Shown here one piece after another: positions 1 through 8,643 of a DNA stretch of 64,000 nt. Origin of the DNA: Burkholderiales bacterium (GTDB lineage: Bacteria > Pseudomonadota > Gammaproteobacteria > Burkholderiales > Burkholderiaceae_C). The stretch lies in contig JAFLDE010000008.1 of assembly GCA_017302655.1 (NCBI GenBank), forward strand, positions 1-64,000, written 5' to 3'. Under the pieces are notes generated by a model, which was not told the origin of the DNA, searched no databases, and saw only the letters and a list, made by a program, of their open reading frames with translations. Every line of letters begins with the position of its first letter. The first letter of the stretch is position 1. A program made the translations under genes and the position numbers.

Positions 1-125
1 GTGGCGCCAATACGCCGATCCGCGAGTGGCTCCATTACGGCGATCTCGCCGTGGCGCCATTACGCCGGTCAGCAGGTGGCGCCTACATGCCGATCACCGA
101 GTGGCTCCAATATGCCGGTCGGTGA
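1..125. repeat. Five tandem 25-bp repeats
   Basis: Five copies lie head to tail with an exact 25-bp period, starting at 1, 26, 51, 76 and 101. Each begins GTGGC(G/T)CC, and the middle resembles AATACGCCGGTC with scattered substitutions. The array may extend left of the window. There are no spacers, so it is not a CRISPR array. Multiple short direct repeats at an end are typical of IS21-family elements, where they bind the transposase, so this could be one end of such an element. No transposase is visible, so that identity is inference. Confidence 0.7.
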
Positions 126-564
126 CACGGCTCAAGGATCCGAAGCAAGTGGCCTACTGCGGCTTGCTTCAATGGCAGTTCGGCGACCGCTTCGGGCATC
201 GCCAATCCAGAGCGCAGGGGTTGGAAAGTCTTTCGGCGGTGCTCCTGGAGCACCCCGACCTGGTTGATCTGCTGACAGATGAGGGCTACGTCCTGCCTCA
301 GTGCATTCTGCGGCGACCGCCTGCTTGAGCGCGACACGCAGGAGCACCCTATGAATGGGCCGAAGCCTCGGGCATGGCCTTCGTCGTGGCTGGTCCAACC
401 GTCTGCCTGCGGCCGACATGGAGGTTCTCCTTGCCTAGTTGCCCTGGCTGCCCTCTCGGCGCAACACCCTTGGGCGAAGCCTGCTGGGGTTGGGTGGTTA
501 CCCCCAACGTTACCCCCACCAACCCCCGACTTCAAGCGGTCCCACGCGAACCACTGCGGCAATG
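126..564. other. Non-coding accessory stretch beside the ssrA 3' end
   Basis: About 440 bases hold no convincing gene. Open frames exist on both strands but none gives a recognisable domain or a good ribosome binding site. The only small structure seen is a 10-base direct repeat GTTACCCCCA at 497-506 and 509-518. The stretch lies just downstream of tmRNA, whose 3' end is a common integration site for islands and phages, so decayed mobile DNA is plausible but not shown. Confidence 0.5.
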
Positions 565-599
565 AAAAAGGCCCAAGTGATTGATTCACTTGAGCCTTT
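565..599 (-). terminator. Rho-independent terminator of ssrA
   Basis: On the minus strand a stem made by 586-599 and 567-580, with one A/C mismatch and a five-base loop, is followed by a run of five T (complement of 565-569). It lies about 33 bases after the CCA end of tmRNA, which is the expected position for its terminator. Confidence 0.85.
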
Positions 600-631
600 A
601 GGTCGGTTTCGCACGTTGGCGAACCTTGGTC

Positions 632-993
632 TGGTGGACCCGGGGGGAATTGAACCCCCGTCCGAAAGCCATCACCGGGCAGATCTACATGCTTAGCGCG
701 TTGATTTGAATCTCGGCCCTCGGTCGCGCATCGCGCACGCTACTTTCAGGCCCAGCCTCTTGAATCTCGTCCCAGCCAGAAAGGCGCCGGTCAGGACCAG
801 CCGATGTGAATGACCTCTCAGCCCTTGCGGACCCGGCCCATCGGCCTGCCGTTGAGAGGCTCACCGGTGTTTAAGCGGCGAGGGCGAAACGTTCGTCGTT
901 CGCAGTTGGTTTGTTCCAGTGGATTTACGAGCTGACTGGTGCTCGGCATGCCTTGCTCCGGATCCGCACCCCCGTCGAAACCAGGTCGGGCCC
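632..993 (-). ncRNA. ssrA: Transfer-messenger RNA (tmRNA)
   Basis: This RNA rescues stalled ribosomes and tags the incomplete protein for proteolysis. The acceptor stem pairs GGGCCCG at the 5' end (987-993) with CGGGTCC before ACCA at the 3' end (632-642). A T-arm with GGTTCAA precedes the 3' end. The tag reading frame at 871-903 reads ANDERFALAA followed by TAA, a tag known from betaproteobacteria. The length of 362 nt is normal. It is a one-piece tmRNA, not a permuted one. Downstream is a clear terminator; upstream the promoter runs into the end of gph. Confidence 0.98.
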
Positions 994-1002
994 TTGGCGG
1001 CC

Positions 1003-1008
1003 ATTCTA
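1003..1008 (-). promoter_or_regulatory. Likely -10 box of the ssrA promoter
   Basis: TAGAAT on the minus strand sits 9 bases before the inferred 5' end of tmRNA. Its first three bases are the TAG stop codon of gph, so promoter and stop codon share sequence. No good -35 hexamer is seen at 16-18 bases; AACTGC at 17 bases is weak. Positions follow from the tmRNA 5' end deduced from acceptor pairing. Confidence 0.55.
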
Positions 1009-1659
1009 GGCGCCCAGCCAATCCAGCAGTTGGAGGGGTCGCTCCAGCACGGCGGCGGCGCCCCAGCTGGTGATCGGTGCCTCGACCCCCAGATAGCCCC
1101 AGCCCGCGGCCACCCCGGTCATCTCGGCCGCGCGTGCGGCCTGCATGTCGCGTGGGTCGTCACCCACATACAGGCATTGCGCTGGGGCGCAGCCCAAGCG
1201 CCGCGCGGCCTCCAGCAAGGGGGCGGGATGGGGTTTGCGCTGACCGGTGCAGTCGCCGCCCACCAAGGCTTCGGCCTCGGGCAGCAGGGCTTGCTGGATG
1301 GGCCGCGCCAGGCTCAGGGTCTTGTTGGTGACGATGCCCCAGCGCAAGCCGCGCTGGCGCAGGCTGACCAACAGCGGAGGCACCTCGGCAAAGAGCGTGG
1401 TGTGCACCAGCAGGCGCTGGGCGTAGTCGGCCAGGAAGGCCACCCGAAGCGCCTCGTAGTCGGCGTCGCCGGGGCGCAGGCCCAGTCCTTCGCCCAACAT
1501 GCCGCGCGCGCCGCTGCCCACATGGGGGCGCAGACGCTCCAGCGGCAGCGCCGGCAAGCCGCGCCACGCGCGCAGCGCGTTGGCGCTGGCGGCCAGGTCG
1601 GGGGCGGAGTCCACCAGGGTGCCGTCCAGGTCGAACAGCACGGCGAGTGGCGCTGTCAC
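1006..1659 (-). CDS. gph: Phosphoglycolate phosphatase (HAD family)
   Basis: This enzyme removes phosphate from 2-phosphoglycolate, which arises mainly during DNA repair. The protein has 217 residues, close to the usual length. The HAD motif I is DLDGTLVD with D10 and D12 as nucleophile and acid/base. Motif II lies in the GIVTNK stretch and motif IV in VGDDPRD. The start codon overlaps the stop of ubiG by four bases (ATGA), so the two are translationally coupled. It is the last gene of the set gamma-carbonic anhydrase, hslO, ubiG, gph. In many proteobacteria gph also lies beside ubiG. Its stop codon forms part of the ssrA -10 box. Confidence 0.93.
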   Translation of the reverse strand: MTAPLAVLFDLDGTLVDSAPDLAASANALRAWRGLPALPLERLRPHVGSGARGMLGEGLGLRPGDADYEALRVAFLADYAQRLLVHTTLFAEVPPLLVSLRQRGLRWGIVTNKTLSLARPIQQALLPEAEALVGGDCTGQRKPHPAPLLEAARRLGCAPAQCLYVGDDPRDMQAARAAEMTGVAAGWGYLGVEAPITSWGAAAVLERPLQLLDWLGA

Positions 1660-2372
1660 GGGCGGCGGCAGGCGAGCAGGTAGTTGACGTCGGCATCGCT
1701 GCCCAGGCTGTAGCGCTGGGTGAGCGGCTGGTAGCTCAGGCCGCTCATTTCAACCGGCACCAGGCCGGCGGCGCGCGCCGCGCCGGCCAGTTCGCTGGGC
1801 TTGATGAAGCGTTCGTAATGATGCGTGCCGCGCGGCAGCATGTTCAGCAGGTACTCGGCGCCGACCACAGCCAGCAGCCAGGCCTTGGTGTTGCGGTTCA
1901 GCGTGCTGAAGAAGACGAAACCACCCGGCTTCACCAGCTGCGCGCAGGCGCGCACCACGGAGCTGGGGTCGGGCACATGCTCCAGCATCTCCAGGCAGGT
2001 TACGGCGTCGAAGCTGGCCGGCGCTTCCGCAGCAAGTTGCTCCACGGCCACCTCGCGGTAGCGCAGGTTCATTACCTCGGCTTCCATGGCGTGCAGCTCG
2101 GCCACGCCCAGGGCCTTGGGGCTGAGGTCGATGCCCAGCACCTGGCCGGCACCGTGGCGGGCCATGGCTTCGGCGAGCAGGCCGCCGCCGCAGCCGACAT
2201 CGAGCACGTTCAGGCCCTTGAGCGGGCAGATGCGGTCGATCCAGGCCAAGCGCAGCGGGTTGATCTGGTGCAGGGGCTTGAACTCGCTCTCCGGGTCCCA
2301 CCAGCGGTGGGCGGCATCGCCAAACTTGGCAAGCTCCGCAGGGTCGGCATTGCGCTCCAGCGTGGCATTCAT
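1656..2372 (-). CDS. ubiG: Ubiquinone O-methyltransferase UbiG
   Basis: UbiG makes both O-methylations of ubiquinone synthesis, on the polyprenyl catechol intermediate and on demethylubiquinol, at the inner face of the membrane. The protein has 238 residues, as usual. The SAM-binding glycine motif DVGCGGG is at residues 58-64, and the post-motif stretch CLEMLEHV follows. The N-terminal part with [14 protein letters not shown] is typical of UbiG rather than of UbiE. The start overlaps the end of hslO by four bases, and its stop overlaps gph. Co-transcription with hslO and the carbonic-anhydrase-like gene is likely. Confidence 0.95.
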   Translation of the reverse strand: MNATLERNADPAELAKFGDAAHRWWDPESEFKPLHQINPLRLAWIDRICPLKGLNVLDVGCGGGLLAEAMARHGAGQVLGIDLSPKALGVAELHAMEAEVMNLRYREVAVEQLAAEAPASFDAVTCLEMLEHVPDPSSVVRACAQLVKPGGFVFFSTLNRNTKAWLLAVVGAEYLLNMLPRGTHHYERFIKPSELAGAARAAGLVPVEMSGLSYQPLTQRYSLGSDADVNYLLACRRP

Positions 2373-3322
2373 TGCAGGCTCCCATGGGCGGGCTGCACGC
2401 CCCCGTCGGTGGTGAAGAGCTGGGTGCAGTCCACCGCGTCGAAGCGATAGGTGGCGCCACAGAACTCGCAGCCGATCTCCACCTCGCCCCGCTCGGCCAC
2501 GATGCCGTCCACCTCCTCACGCCCCAGGTTGACCAGCATGCGGCCCACGCGCTCGCGCGAACAACTGCAGCTGAATTGCGGCTCGGCGGGGTCGTAGCGG
2601 CGCAGGTCCTCTTCCCAGAACAGACGGTGCAGGATGGTGTCCAGCGGCAGGGTGAGCAGCTCGGCGTCGGTCAGCGTCGCCGCCTTCATGGCGATGCGTG
2701 GGAAGGCGTCGGCGAGCTCTTCCTGCTGCTCGGGGCTGAGCTTGGCGGCCAGGTTCGCCTCGCCTTCCAACGGGATGCGCTGGATGAGCAGCCCGGCCGC
2801 CGTGTCGGCATTGGCGGCCAGCACCAGCTTGGTGTCCAGCTGCTCACTCAGCCGCATGTACTGCTCCACGGCCTGCGCCAATCGCGCGAAGCGCTGCCCG
2901 TCTTCGGCCTGCAGCGGCACCACGCCCTGGTAGGGCTGGGTGCCGGGCGAGCGTTCGCGCGGGTCCAGCGTGATGGCGCAGCGGCCATGTCCGTGCAGGT
3001 TGAGCATCTGGGCCAGATCGGCGCCGGACGGCACCTCGGCCAACACCTTGGCGGTGGCGCGGTACTGCACGCCGGTGCGTGCCTCGGCCACCGCCAGCTT
3101 CACCGGGCCGTCGCCCTGCATCTGCATGATCAACGCGCCGTCGAATTTCAAAGTGCTTTGCAGCAGCAGCGCGCAGGCGCTCATCTCGCCCAGCAGCTGC
3201 ATGACCTCCTGAGGCAGCGGCTGTTCGCGGCGGCTCTGCATCAGCTGCCAGGAATCGGTCAGGCGAACCGCCATGCCGCGCACGGGCAGGCCTTCGAAGA
3301 GGAACTTCTGAAAATCGCTCAT
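2369..3322 (-). CDS. hslO: Redox-regulated chaperone Hsp33
   Basis: Hsp33 is a cytosolic holdase that becomes active when oxidised and protects unfolding proteins under peroxide or bleach stress. The protein has 317 residues. The zinc redox switch is complete: CxC at C252 and C254, and CxxC at C285 and C288. The N-terminal [10 protein letters not shown] stretch is typical of the family. A GGAG ribosome binding site lies eight bases before the ATG. Start and stop both overlap neighbouring genes by four bases, so it is the second gene of a compact operon. Confidence 0.96.
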   Translation of the reverse strand: MSDFQKFLFEGLPVRGMAVRLTDSWQLMQSRREQPLPQEVMQLLGEMSACALLLQSTLKFDGALIMQMQGDGPVKLAVAEARTGVQYRATAKVLAEVPSGADLAQMLNLHGHGRCAITLDPRERSPGTQPYQGVVPLQAEDGQRFARLAQAVEQYMRLSEQLDTKLVLAANADTAAGLLIQRIPLEGEANLAAKLSPEQQEELADAFPRIAMKAATLTDAELLTLPLDTILHRLFWEEDLRRYDPAEPQFSCSCSRERVGRMLVNLGREEVDGIVAERGEVEIGCEFCGATYRFDAVDCTQLFTTDGGVQPAHGSLQ

Positions 3323-3837
3323 GGGGTGAGCTCCGTGGCGTAGCGGCGGGCGTTGCCGGCGTAATGGGCGGCGCTGTTCTTCAAGTTCTGCACCTCGGCG
3401 TCGCTGAGCTCGCGCAACAGCTTGGCCGGGGCGCCCACGATGAGGCTGCGCGGCGGGAACTGCTTGCCCTCGGTGACCAGCGCGCCGGCCGCCACCAGGC
3501 TGTGCGCGCCGATCTGCGCGCCGTTCATCACCACCGCCTGGATGCCGATCAAGCTGCCCTCGCCCACCGTGCAGCCGTGCACCATGGCCTGGTGGCCGAT
3601 GGTGACGTCGTGGCCGATGACGAGGGGAAAGCCGGCGTCAGAGTGCAGCACCGCGCCGTCCTGCACATTCACGCGGTCGCCGAGCTGCACTGTGTTCGAG
3701 TCGCCGCGCAGCACGGCGGAGAACCACACCGAGCAATCTTCGCCAGCGCTGACGCGGCCGACCACGGCCGCGGTGGGGGCCACCCAGCAACTGGCTGGCA
3801 GCTGCGGCTGCAGCTCGCCCAGGGCGTAGACGGGCAT
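3319..3837 (-). CDS. Gamma-class carbonic anhydrase-like protein (YrdA/PaaY type)
   Basis: This is a left-handed beta-helix protein of the gamma-carbonic-anhydrase family, built of hexapeptide repeats and normally trimeric. The zinc ligands H65, H82 and H87 are present in the usual VLH and GHxxxxHG settings. Whether it hydrates CO2 or acts as a thioesterase (as PaaY does) cannot be told from sequence. The ATG at 3837 is preferred over one 33 bases upstream because AAAGG lies six bases before it; this gives 172 residues. It is the first gene of the hslO-ubiG-gph set, overlapping hslO by four bases. Confidence 0.85.
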   Translation of the reverse strand: MPVYALGELQPQLPASCWVAPTAAVVGRVSAGEDCSVWFSAVLRGDSNTVQLGDRVNVQDGAVLHSDAGFPLVIGHDVTIGHQAMVHGCTVGEGSLIGIQAVVMNGAQIGAHSLVAAGALVTEGKQFPPRSLIVGAPAKLLRELSDAEVQNLKNSAAHYAGNARRYATELTP

Positions 3838-3887
3838 GAGGGACCTTTGGAAGGGAAGAAAAGCCCGCAAGGATAATCGCCCGCTCT

Positions 3888-4715
3888 ATGACCGAGAGCT
3901 TGCGTGCCCATGCCCTGACCCTGTTGCGCGAGCCCGAGGCAGCCGCCAAGCGCGCCGGCCTGCGCCAGCTTCGCGCAGCCCCGCCGCCCAGCGGCGCCGA
4001 TCAGGCGCTGAACCAGCCCGACACCGCCCTGCCCGGCCGCCCGGCCCGCCCGCTGCTGTGCGAGCACCTGCACCTGCCCAAGCGCTCGGCGCACACCCCG
4101 GAAGGCCGCGCCGCGCTCCTGCACGCCATCGCCCACATCGAGTTCAACGCCATCAACCTGGCGCTGGACGCCATCTGGCGCTTCCCCGGCCTGCCCGACG
4201 CCTACTACCTCGACTGGCTGCAGGTAGCCGACGAAGAGGCCCTGCACTTCGAACTGTTGCAGCAGCACCTGCGCAGCCTGGGCAAGGCGTATGGCGACTT
4301 TGACGCCCACGACGGCCTGTGGGCCATGTGCGATCGCACCAAGCACAGCTTCCGCGCCCGCATGGCCCTGGTGCCGCGCACCCTGGAGGCGCGCGGCCTG
4401 GACGCCACGCCCCCGCTGCAGCGCAAGCTGGCGCAGGCCGGAGACACGCGCGCCGTCGAAATCCTCGACATCATCCTGCGCGACGAGATCGGCCATGTCG
4501 CCATCGGCAACCGCTGGTACCGCTGGGCCTGCGAGCAGGACGGCGTGACGGACATGGCGGCCGACTTCGCCCAGCTCTGCCAACAGCACCAGGCACCGCG
4601 CCCGCGCCCGCCGCTGAACCTCGGCGCCCGCGCGTTGGCCGGCTTCAGCGCGCAGGAGCTGGAATGCCTCCAGCGACAAGCTGCTCCGGCAGCTCCCGCG
4701 GCCCCGGCCGCCTGA
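3888..4715 (+). CDS. Ferritin-like domain protein of the DUF455 family
   Basis: The 275-residue protein belongs to DUF455, a ferritin-like family of four-helix proteins expected to hold a di-iron centre. Carboxylate and histidine motifs that fit such a centre are visible: HIEFNAI, ADEEALHFELL and LRDEIGHV. The reaction is not known for most members; distant relatives hydroxylate tRNA (MiaE). The last 20 residues are a low-complexity Pro/Ala tail. It is divergent from the carbonic-anhydrase-like gene, with about 50 bases between the starts, so promoters must overlap. A DMT exporter follows 28 bases later. Confidence 0.8.
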   Translation: MTESLRAHALTLLREPEAAAKRAGLRQLRAAPPPSGADQALNQPDTALPGRPARPLLCEHLHLPKRSAHTPEGRAALLHAIAHIEFNAINLALDAIWRFPGLPDAYYLDWLQVADEEALHFELLQQHLRSLGKAYGDFDAHDGLWAMCDRTKHSFRARMALVPRTLEARGLDATPPLQRKLAQAGDTRAVEILDIILRDEIGHVAIGNRWYRWACEQDGVTDMAADFAQLCQQHQAPRPRPPLNLGARALAGFSAQELECLQRQAAPAAPAAPAA

Positions 4716-4743
4716 TCCCTCTCTCTCGTTCCCCGCCCCGCAC

Positions 4744-5661
4744 ATGACCCGTCTGCACGCGAACCTGCTGCTCAGTCTGGTGGCCATCGTCTGGGCCTCG
4801 GCCTTCGTGGCGCAGAGCCTGGGCATGAAAGCCATCGGCCCGGTGGCCTTCACCGGCGTGCGCTTCCTGCTGGGCGCCCTGGTGGTGCTGCCGCTGGCCC
4901 TCTGGGAATGGCGGCGCCGCCCGAAGCTCGGCCTGCCCGCGTTGGCCACACGCGACTGGCTGCCCGCCAGCTGCGGTCTGGGCCTGCTGCTGGGCCTCGG
5001 CGCGGTGATGCAGCAGATCGGCATCGTCAGCACCACAGTCACCAACGCCGGCTTCCTGACCGCGCTTTACGTGCCCCTGGTGCCCCTGCTCTCGCTGCTG
5101 CTGCTGCGGGAGCCGCCGCACTGGAGCGTCTGGCCCGGCGGCCTGGCCTGCCTGCTGGGGGCTTTCCTGCTCAGCGGCGCCCACCAGCTGGAACTGCACC
5201 CGGGCGACGCCTGGATCATCGCCTCCGCCCTGCCCTGGGCCCTGCATGTGCTCTTCGTGGGCCGGGTGGCGGACCGCCTGCACGCCCCCTTCCTGGTGGC
5301 CTGCACGCAGTTCGCCGTGGTGGGCGTGGCCAACCTGGCCTGGGCCCTCCCCTTCGAGCCCTTCACCTGGGCGCAGGTGCAGGCGGCCGCCGGACCCATT
5401 GCCTACACCGGCATCATCAGCGTCGGCCTGGCCTTCACCGCGCAGGTGGTGGCCCAGCGCAGCGCGCAGGCGGCCGACGCCGCCATCATCCTCAGCAGCG
5501 AGACCGTCTTCGCCGCCCTCTTCGGCGCCTGGTGGCTGGGCGAACGCCTGAACGCCCAGGGCCTGCTGGGCTGCGCCCTCATGCTGGCCGCCCTTCTGGC
5601 CGTGCAATTGCTGCCCTTGGTGCACAACCGGCTGGCTGGGCGGCGTGAGGTGCTGCCTTGA
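4744..5661 (+). CDS. DMT-superfamily transporter (EamA family)
   Basis: This is an inner-membrane protein of 305 residues with about ten hydrophobic segments arranged as two EamA repeats (roughly 5-140 and 155-295). The N-terminal repeat contains WASAFVAQSLGMKAIGP and the second ILSSETVFAALFGAWWLGE, both typical of drug/metabolite exporters such as RhaT/YdcZ relatives. The substrate cannot be predicted. It follows the DUF455 gene on the same strand by 28 bases, so co-transcription is possible. It converges with the PEP-CTERM gene, leaving only 24 bases between the stop codons. Confidence 0.85.
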   Translation: MTRLHANLLLSLVAIVWASAFVAQSLGMKAIGPVAFTGVRFLLGALVVLPLALWEWRRRPKLGLPALATRDWLPASCGLGLLLGLGAVMQQIGIVSTTVTNAGFLTALYVPLVPLLSLLLLREPPHWSVWPGGLACLLGAFLLSGAHQLELHPGDAWIIASALPWALHVLFVGRVADRLHAPFLVACTQFAVVGVANLAWALPFEPFTWAQVQAAAGPIAYTGIISVGLAFTAQVVAQRSAQAADAAIILSSETVFAALFGAWWLGERLNAQGLLGCALMLAALLAVQLLPLVHNRLAGRREVLP

Positions 5662-5685
5662 AAGAAGCAGCACACGGCAAGCAGG

Positions 5686-8454
5686 TCAGTTCCGGCTTGC
5701 TGCCTTGAATCGCCGGCTGGCGCACCGCAGCAGGCCCAGTCCGCCCAGCATCAGCGCCCATGCCTGCGGTTCGGGCACCGGCGCGAACTGAAGGTACAGA
5801 TCGCCATCCGTCACCGCCAGACTCAACTGGCCACCGGAGAGCGGACTGAGAAAGCCCTGGGTGTCGAGGGTGAGGCGATTCACATCGAAACCCTGAAAGC
5901 CCGACTGGGTGTCCACGATGAGCCATTGCCAGGCGCGGCTTGAATCGAAACCAGCCAACGCGCCCGGCTGGTGCAGGGCACCCAGCGTGGACACGGACAC
6001 CGTAAAGCGGCTGTTGGCCGTCACGCCGGACTGCAGCGACAAACCGCCCTGCACGGTCCAGAGATCCCATCCCATGCCGGCCACCCCCGTGGCATCGGCC
6101 AGTTCCACCAGCAACTGGCCGCCTGCACCCCACGTGGTGTCGCCGGTGGTCACGTGTCCGGGGCTGTTGCCGGGCGAGAAGCGACCACCGTCGCCCACGA
6201 TCACCGTGCCGTACTCGCCAGCGCCCTTGGCCAATCCGCCGTAGTTCACCTCCAGGGTGCCCTGGACTTGACCGTTGTTCACGAGCAGGCCTCCGTTCAG
6301 CTGCACCCGCCCTTGCCCAAGCACCTCGATGCGTCCCCCGGCCGCCTCCGCGCTGCCGACGGCCGTGCGACTGCCGGCGCCCAGGACCAGGTTCCCGCTG
6401 CTGGTCACCAGCGCGCCCCCTGGCGCAACCTGGATCTCACCGCCCGAGTGGAAGCTGCTGACGTTGAGGGTGCCTCCCACGGCCAGAAGGCCACTGGCGT
6501 TGCTGCCGCCGGTCCAGGTCAGGTGGCGACCGGCCCCGAGCTCGACCCGACCGTCGTTGACCAAGCCGACGAAGGTGGTGCCCGCGCTCGGCGTGAGCAC
6601 CGCACCGGGTCCGATGCGCGTCGACACCAAGCGCTGCACCGCTTGGATGTCATGCACACCGGAGCCGATCAGCAAGCCACCGTTGAGCGTGGAAGGGGTG
6701 TAGACGATGCGCCCGCCCTGCTCTGCCTGCAGCACCGCCAAGCCCAGGTTGCGTTCGCCCAGGCGCAGCGTGGCGCCGCTGCGCACCTCGTACTCGTAGG
6801 CGCTGCCGTTGCTCATCTGCAGCGTACCGCCCAGCACTTGCACCGCGCCGGTGAACAGGTTGCGGCCGTCCAGCGACTGCGTGCCGCCGCCGAGCTTGCG
6901 CAGACCGCCTTCGCCTTCGATGTCGCCGCCAAAGCTGGCGTTGCTGGAGGATCCGCCGAGCACCAGCGCGCTGCCACCGACCGGATCGGCCTGCAGGCTG
7001 ATGCGGCCCACGCCCGCTTCACTGACAAGGAGGCCGGCGCGCAGGGTGCCGCCATTCACCGTGGCTGCTCCGCCCAGCGACCAGAAGGTCATCGCATCGG
7101 CCACTTGTACCTGGCCGCCGGCACTCACGTTCAACAAGCCGGTACCGCCGCGCAGGTCCTTGTTGAAGCCTCCGACGCCCAGTTGGCTGACGATCCAGTT
7201 GGCCCCGGCCCCGGCCACATCGGCCTGCCCCTTCGCCCCGGCCTGGACACCGAGCAGACCGATCGTGCCCGTCACCGTGCCGCCTGGTCCCACCTGCAGA
7301 AGACCGCTGCTGGCATTGTTGAATCCCATGGCCAAGTAGATGCCGGCATTCAGCGTGCCGCCGCCGTCCACACGCAGCACCCCACGGGCGTGGTTGCCCA
7401 CCAGGGTCTGAAAACCGGTGCTCAGGCGGCTGTTGATGCCTTGAACGCTGAGCAGCGTCCCGTCGATGCCGTCCACCTGCGTTGTCGTGCCCAGCGCCGA
7501 GACGGTCGCGCCACCGCTCAAGGCCAACTCCGGCGCGAGCGACGCAGGCGCGGCGCCGGTCCCCACCATCAGCGCTTCGCTGGCGTCGCCCAGCAACTGC
7601 GAACCGCCTTCCAGTTGCAGCCGCCCGGCATCGACCTGCAGCCGACGGTATTGGGAACTGCCAGCCAGCCGGGTGGTGCCCGCGCCGACTTTGGTGATGC
7701 TCCCGGTGCTGCCGGTGATGGCACCGGTGTGCAGGCCGGCGGGCATTTCGTTGCTGCCCAGGCTCAGGGCGGTCGTGCCCAGTTGCAATCCGCCGGGGCC
7801 CGCAAGGTTTCCGATTTGGGCCTGTGCCATGCTGACAAAGCTCAAGCCGTTGTTGACCAGCAAGAACACGCTGGCATGTGGGAGGGCCTGCTCATGGCGC
7901 AACTGAACCTGGCCCGCCTCGATGCGCAAGCTTGCATCGAAATCGTTGGGCTTTGCGAGCACCAGCGTGCCGATGCCGCGCTTGGTCAGCGTCAGGGTGT
8001 CGCGGCTCGCGCCGGCGGCGCGAGCCAGGTTGCCAGCCAGGGTGACGCTCCCCGGACCATCCACCAGCAGGTTGGTGGCCACTTGCAGGCTGTTCGCAAT
8101 CACCACGCTGTTCACGCTGCTTTGCGTCAGACGGGCGTTGGCGCCATCGAAGCGCAACGGGTTGCCGCCGAGCTCGAAGGCCCCAGCTCCGATGGCGAAG
8201 CTGAGCGAATTCAGCGTGAAGGGCGATGCTAGGTCCTGCGTGGGGTTGAGGCGGTTGTTGCCAGCGAAGGTGATCGCCGTACCGGCCCCGGACACCGGCC
8301 GCTGCTGGCCTTGCCAGTTCCGCGCGTCAGACCAAGCCGAGTTGATGAAGCCACCACCCGTCCAGGTCTGTGCTTGGGTGGGCTGCAAACTGGCCATCAG
8401 GAGCATCAACGATGTCAGGACAGGCGGCGCAAGGCGGGGGGTGCGTCGTTTCAT
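5686..8454 (-). CDS. Large secreted PEP-CTERM protein with autotransporter-type strand repeats
   Basis: The 922-residue protein has a signal peptide (1-28, cut after PTQA), a long Gly/Ala/Thr-rich body of beta-strand repeats such as GGTLRAG, GSITKVGAGTTRLAG and GTLQMSNG, and a PEP-CTERM tail. The tail has VPEP at about 893-896, a hydrophobic segment, then SRRFK. The body resembles the passenger repeats of autotransporters (PATR type), but the C-terminal beta-barrel of autotransporters is missing and replaced by the sorting tail. PEP-CTERM proteins are processed by exosortase and often go to the cell surface or matrix. No exosortase gene lies in this window. Confidence 0.85.
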   Translation of the reverse strand: MKRRTPRLAPPVLTSLMLLMASLQPTQAQTWTGGGFINSAWSDARNWQGQQRPVSGAGTAITFAGNNRLNPTQDLASPFTLNSLSFAIGAGAFELGGNPLRFDGANARLTQSSVNSVVIANSLQVATNLLVDGPGSVTLAGNLARAAGASRDTLTLTKRGIGTLVLAKPNDFDASLRIEAGQVQLRHEQALPHASVFLLVNNGLSFVSMAQAQIGNLAGPGGLQLGTTALSLGSNEMPAGLHTGAITGSTGSITKVGAGTTRLAGSSQYRRLQVDAGRLQLEGGSQLLGDASEALMVGTGAAPASLAPELALSGGATVSALGTTTQVDGIDGTLLSVQGINSRLSTGFQTLVGNHARGVLRVDGGGTLNAGIYLAMGFNNASSGLLQVGPGGTVTGTIGLLGVQAGAKGQADVAGAGANWIVSQLGVGGFNKDLRGGTGLLNVSAGGQVQVADAMTFWSLGGAATVNGGTLRAGLLVSEAGVGRISLQADPVGGSALVLGGSSSNASFGGDIEGEGGLRKLGGGTQSLDGRNLFTGAVQVLGGTLQMSNGSAYEYEVRSGATLRLGERNLGLAVLQAEQGGRIVYTPSTLNGGLLIGSGVHDIQAVQRLVSTRIGPGAVLTPSAGTTFVGLVNDGRVELGAGRHLTWTGGSNASGLLAVGGTLNVSSFHSGGEIQVAPGGALVTSSGNLVLGAGSRTAVGSAEAAGGRIEVLGQGRVQLNGGLLVNNGQVQGTLEVNYGGLAKGAGEYGTVIVGDGGRFSPGNSPGHVTTGDTTWGAGGQLLVELADATGVAGMGWDLWTVQGGLSLQSGVTANSRFTVSVSTLGALHQPGALAGFDSSRAWQWLIVDTQSGFQGFDVNRLTLDTQGFLSPLSGGQLSLAVTDGDLYLQFAPVPEPQAWALMLGGLGLLRCASRRFKAASRN

Positions 8455-8643
8455 GGTCAGGGGTCCTCAGCCCCAGAGTGGAGCCTCACGTGCCAAGACG
8501 ACCAAACCATTGCCGCGCGACACCAACCCCGCCGGAATTCGGGTTTTCAGGGGGATGCCCCTGTCCTCCAGAGGTGACCGGGCTTTGCCCGACACCTCAG
8601 CCCCCGCCGTCGGCGGGCCAGGCTGGCCTGAGTCAGGGGATGC
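8455..8643. other. Intergenic region with hairpins
   Basis: This 189-base gap follows the epimerase gene and precedes the large PEP-CTERM gene; both read on the minus strand. It should carry the promoter of the PEP-CTERM gene, but no clear box was found. A stem CCCGCC/GGCGGG at 8603-8617 with a three-base loop lies just after the epimerase stop codon. It could end transcription, although no T run follows. Confidence 0.35.

Noticed and set aside
1-125. CRISPR array
   Set aside because: The 25-bp units are directly joined without spacers and no cas gene is seen.
5971-8232. 753-codon open frame on the plus strand opposite the large PEP-CTERM gene
   Set aside because: It is antisense to a gene with signal peptide and sorting tail. 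Composition is His/Gln/Arg/Ala-rich as expected for the complement of GC-rich coding DNA, with no domain.
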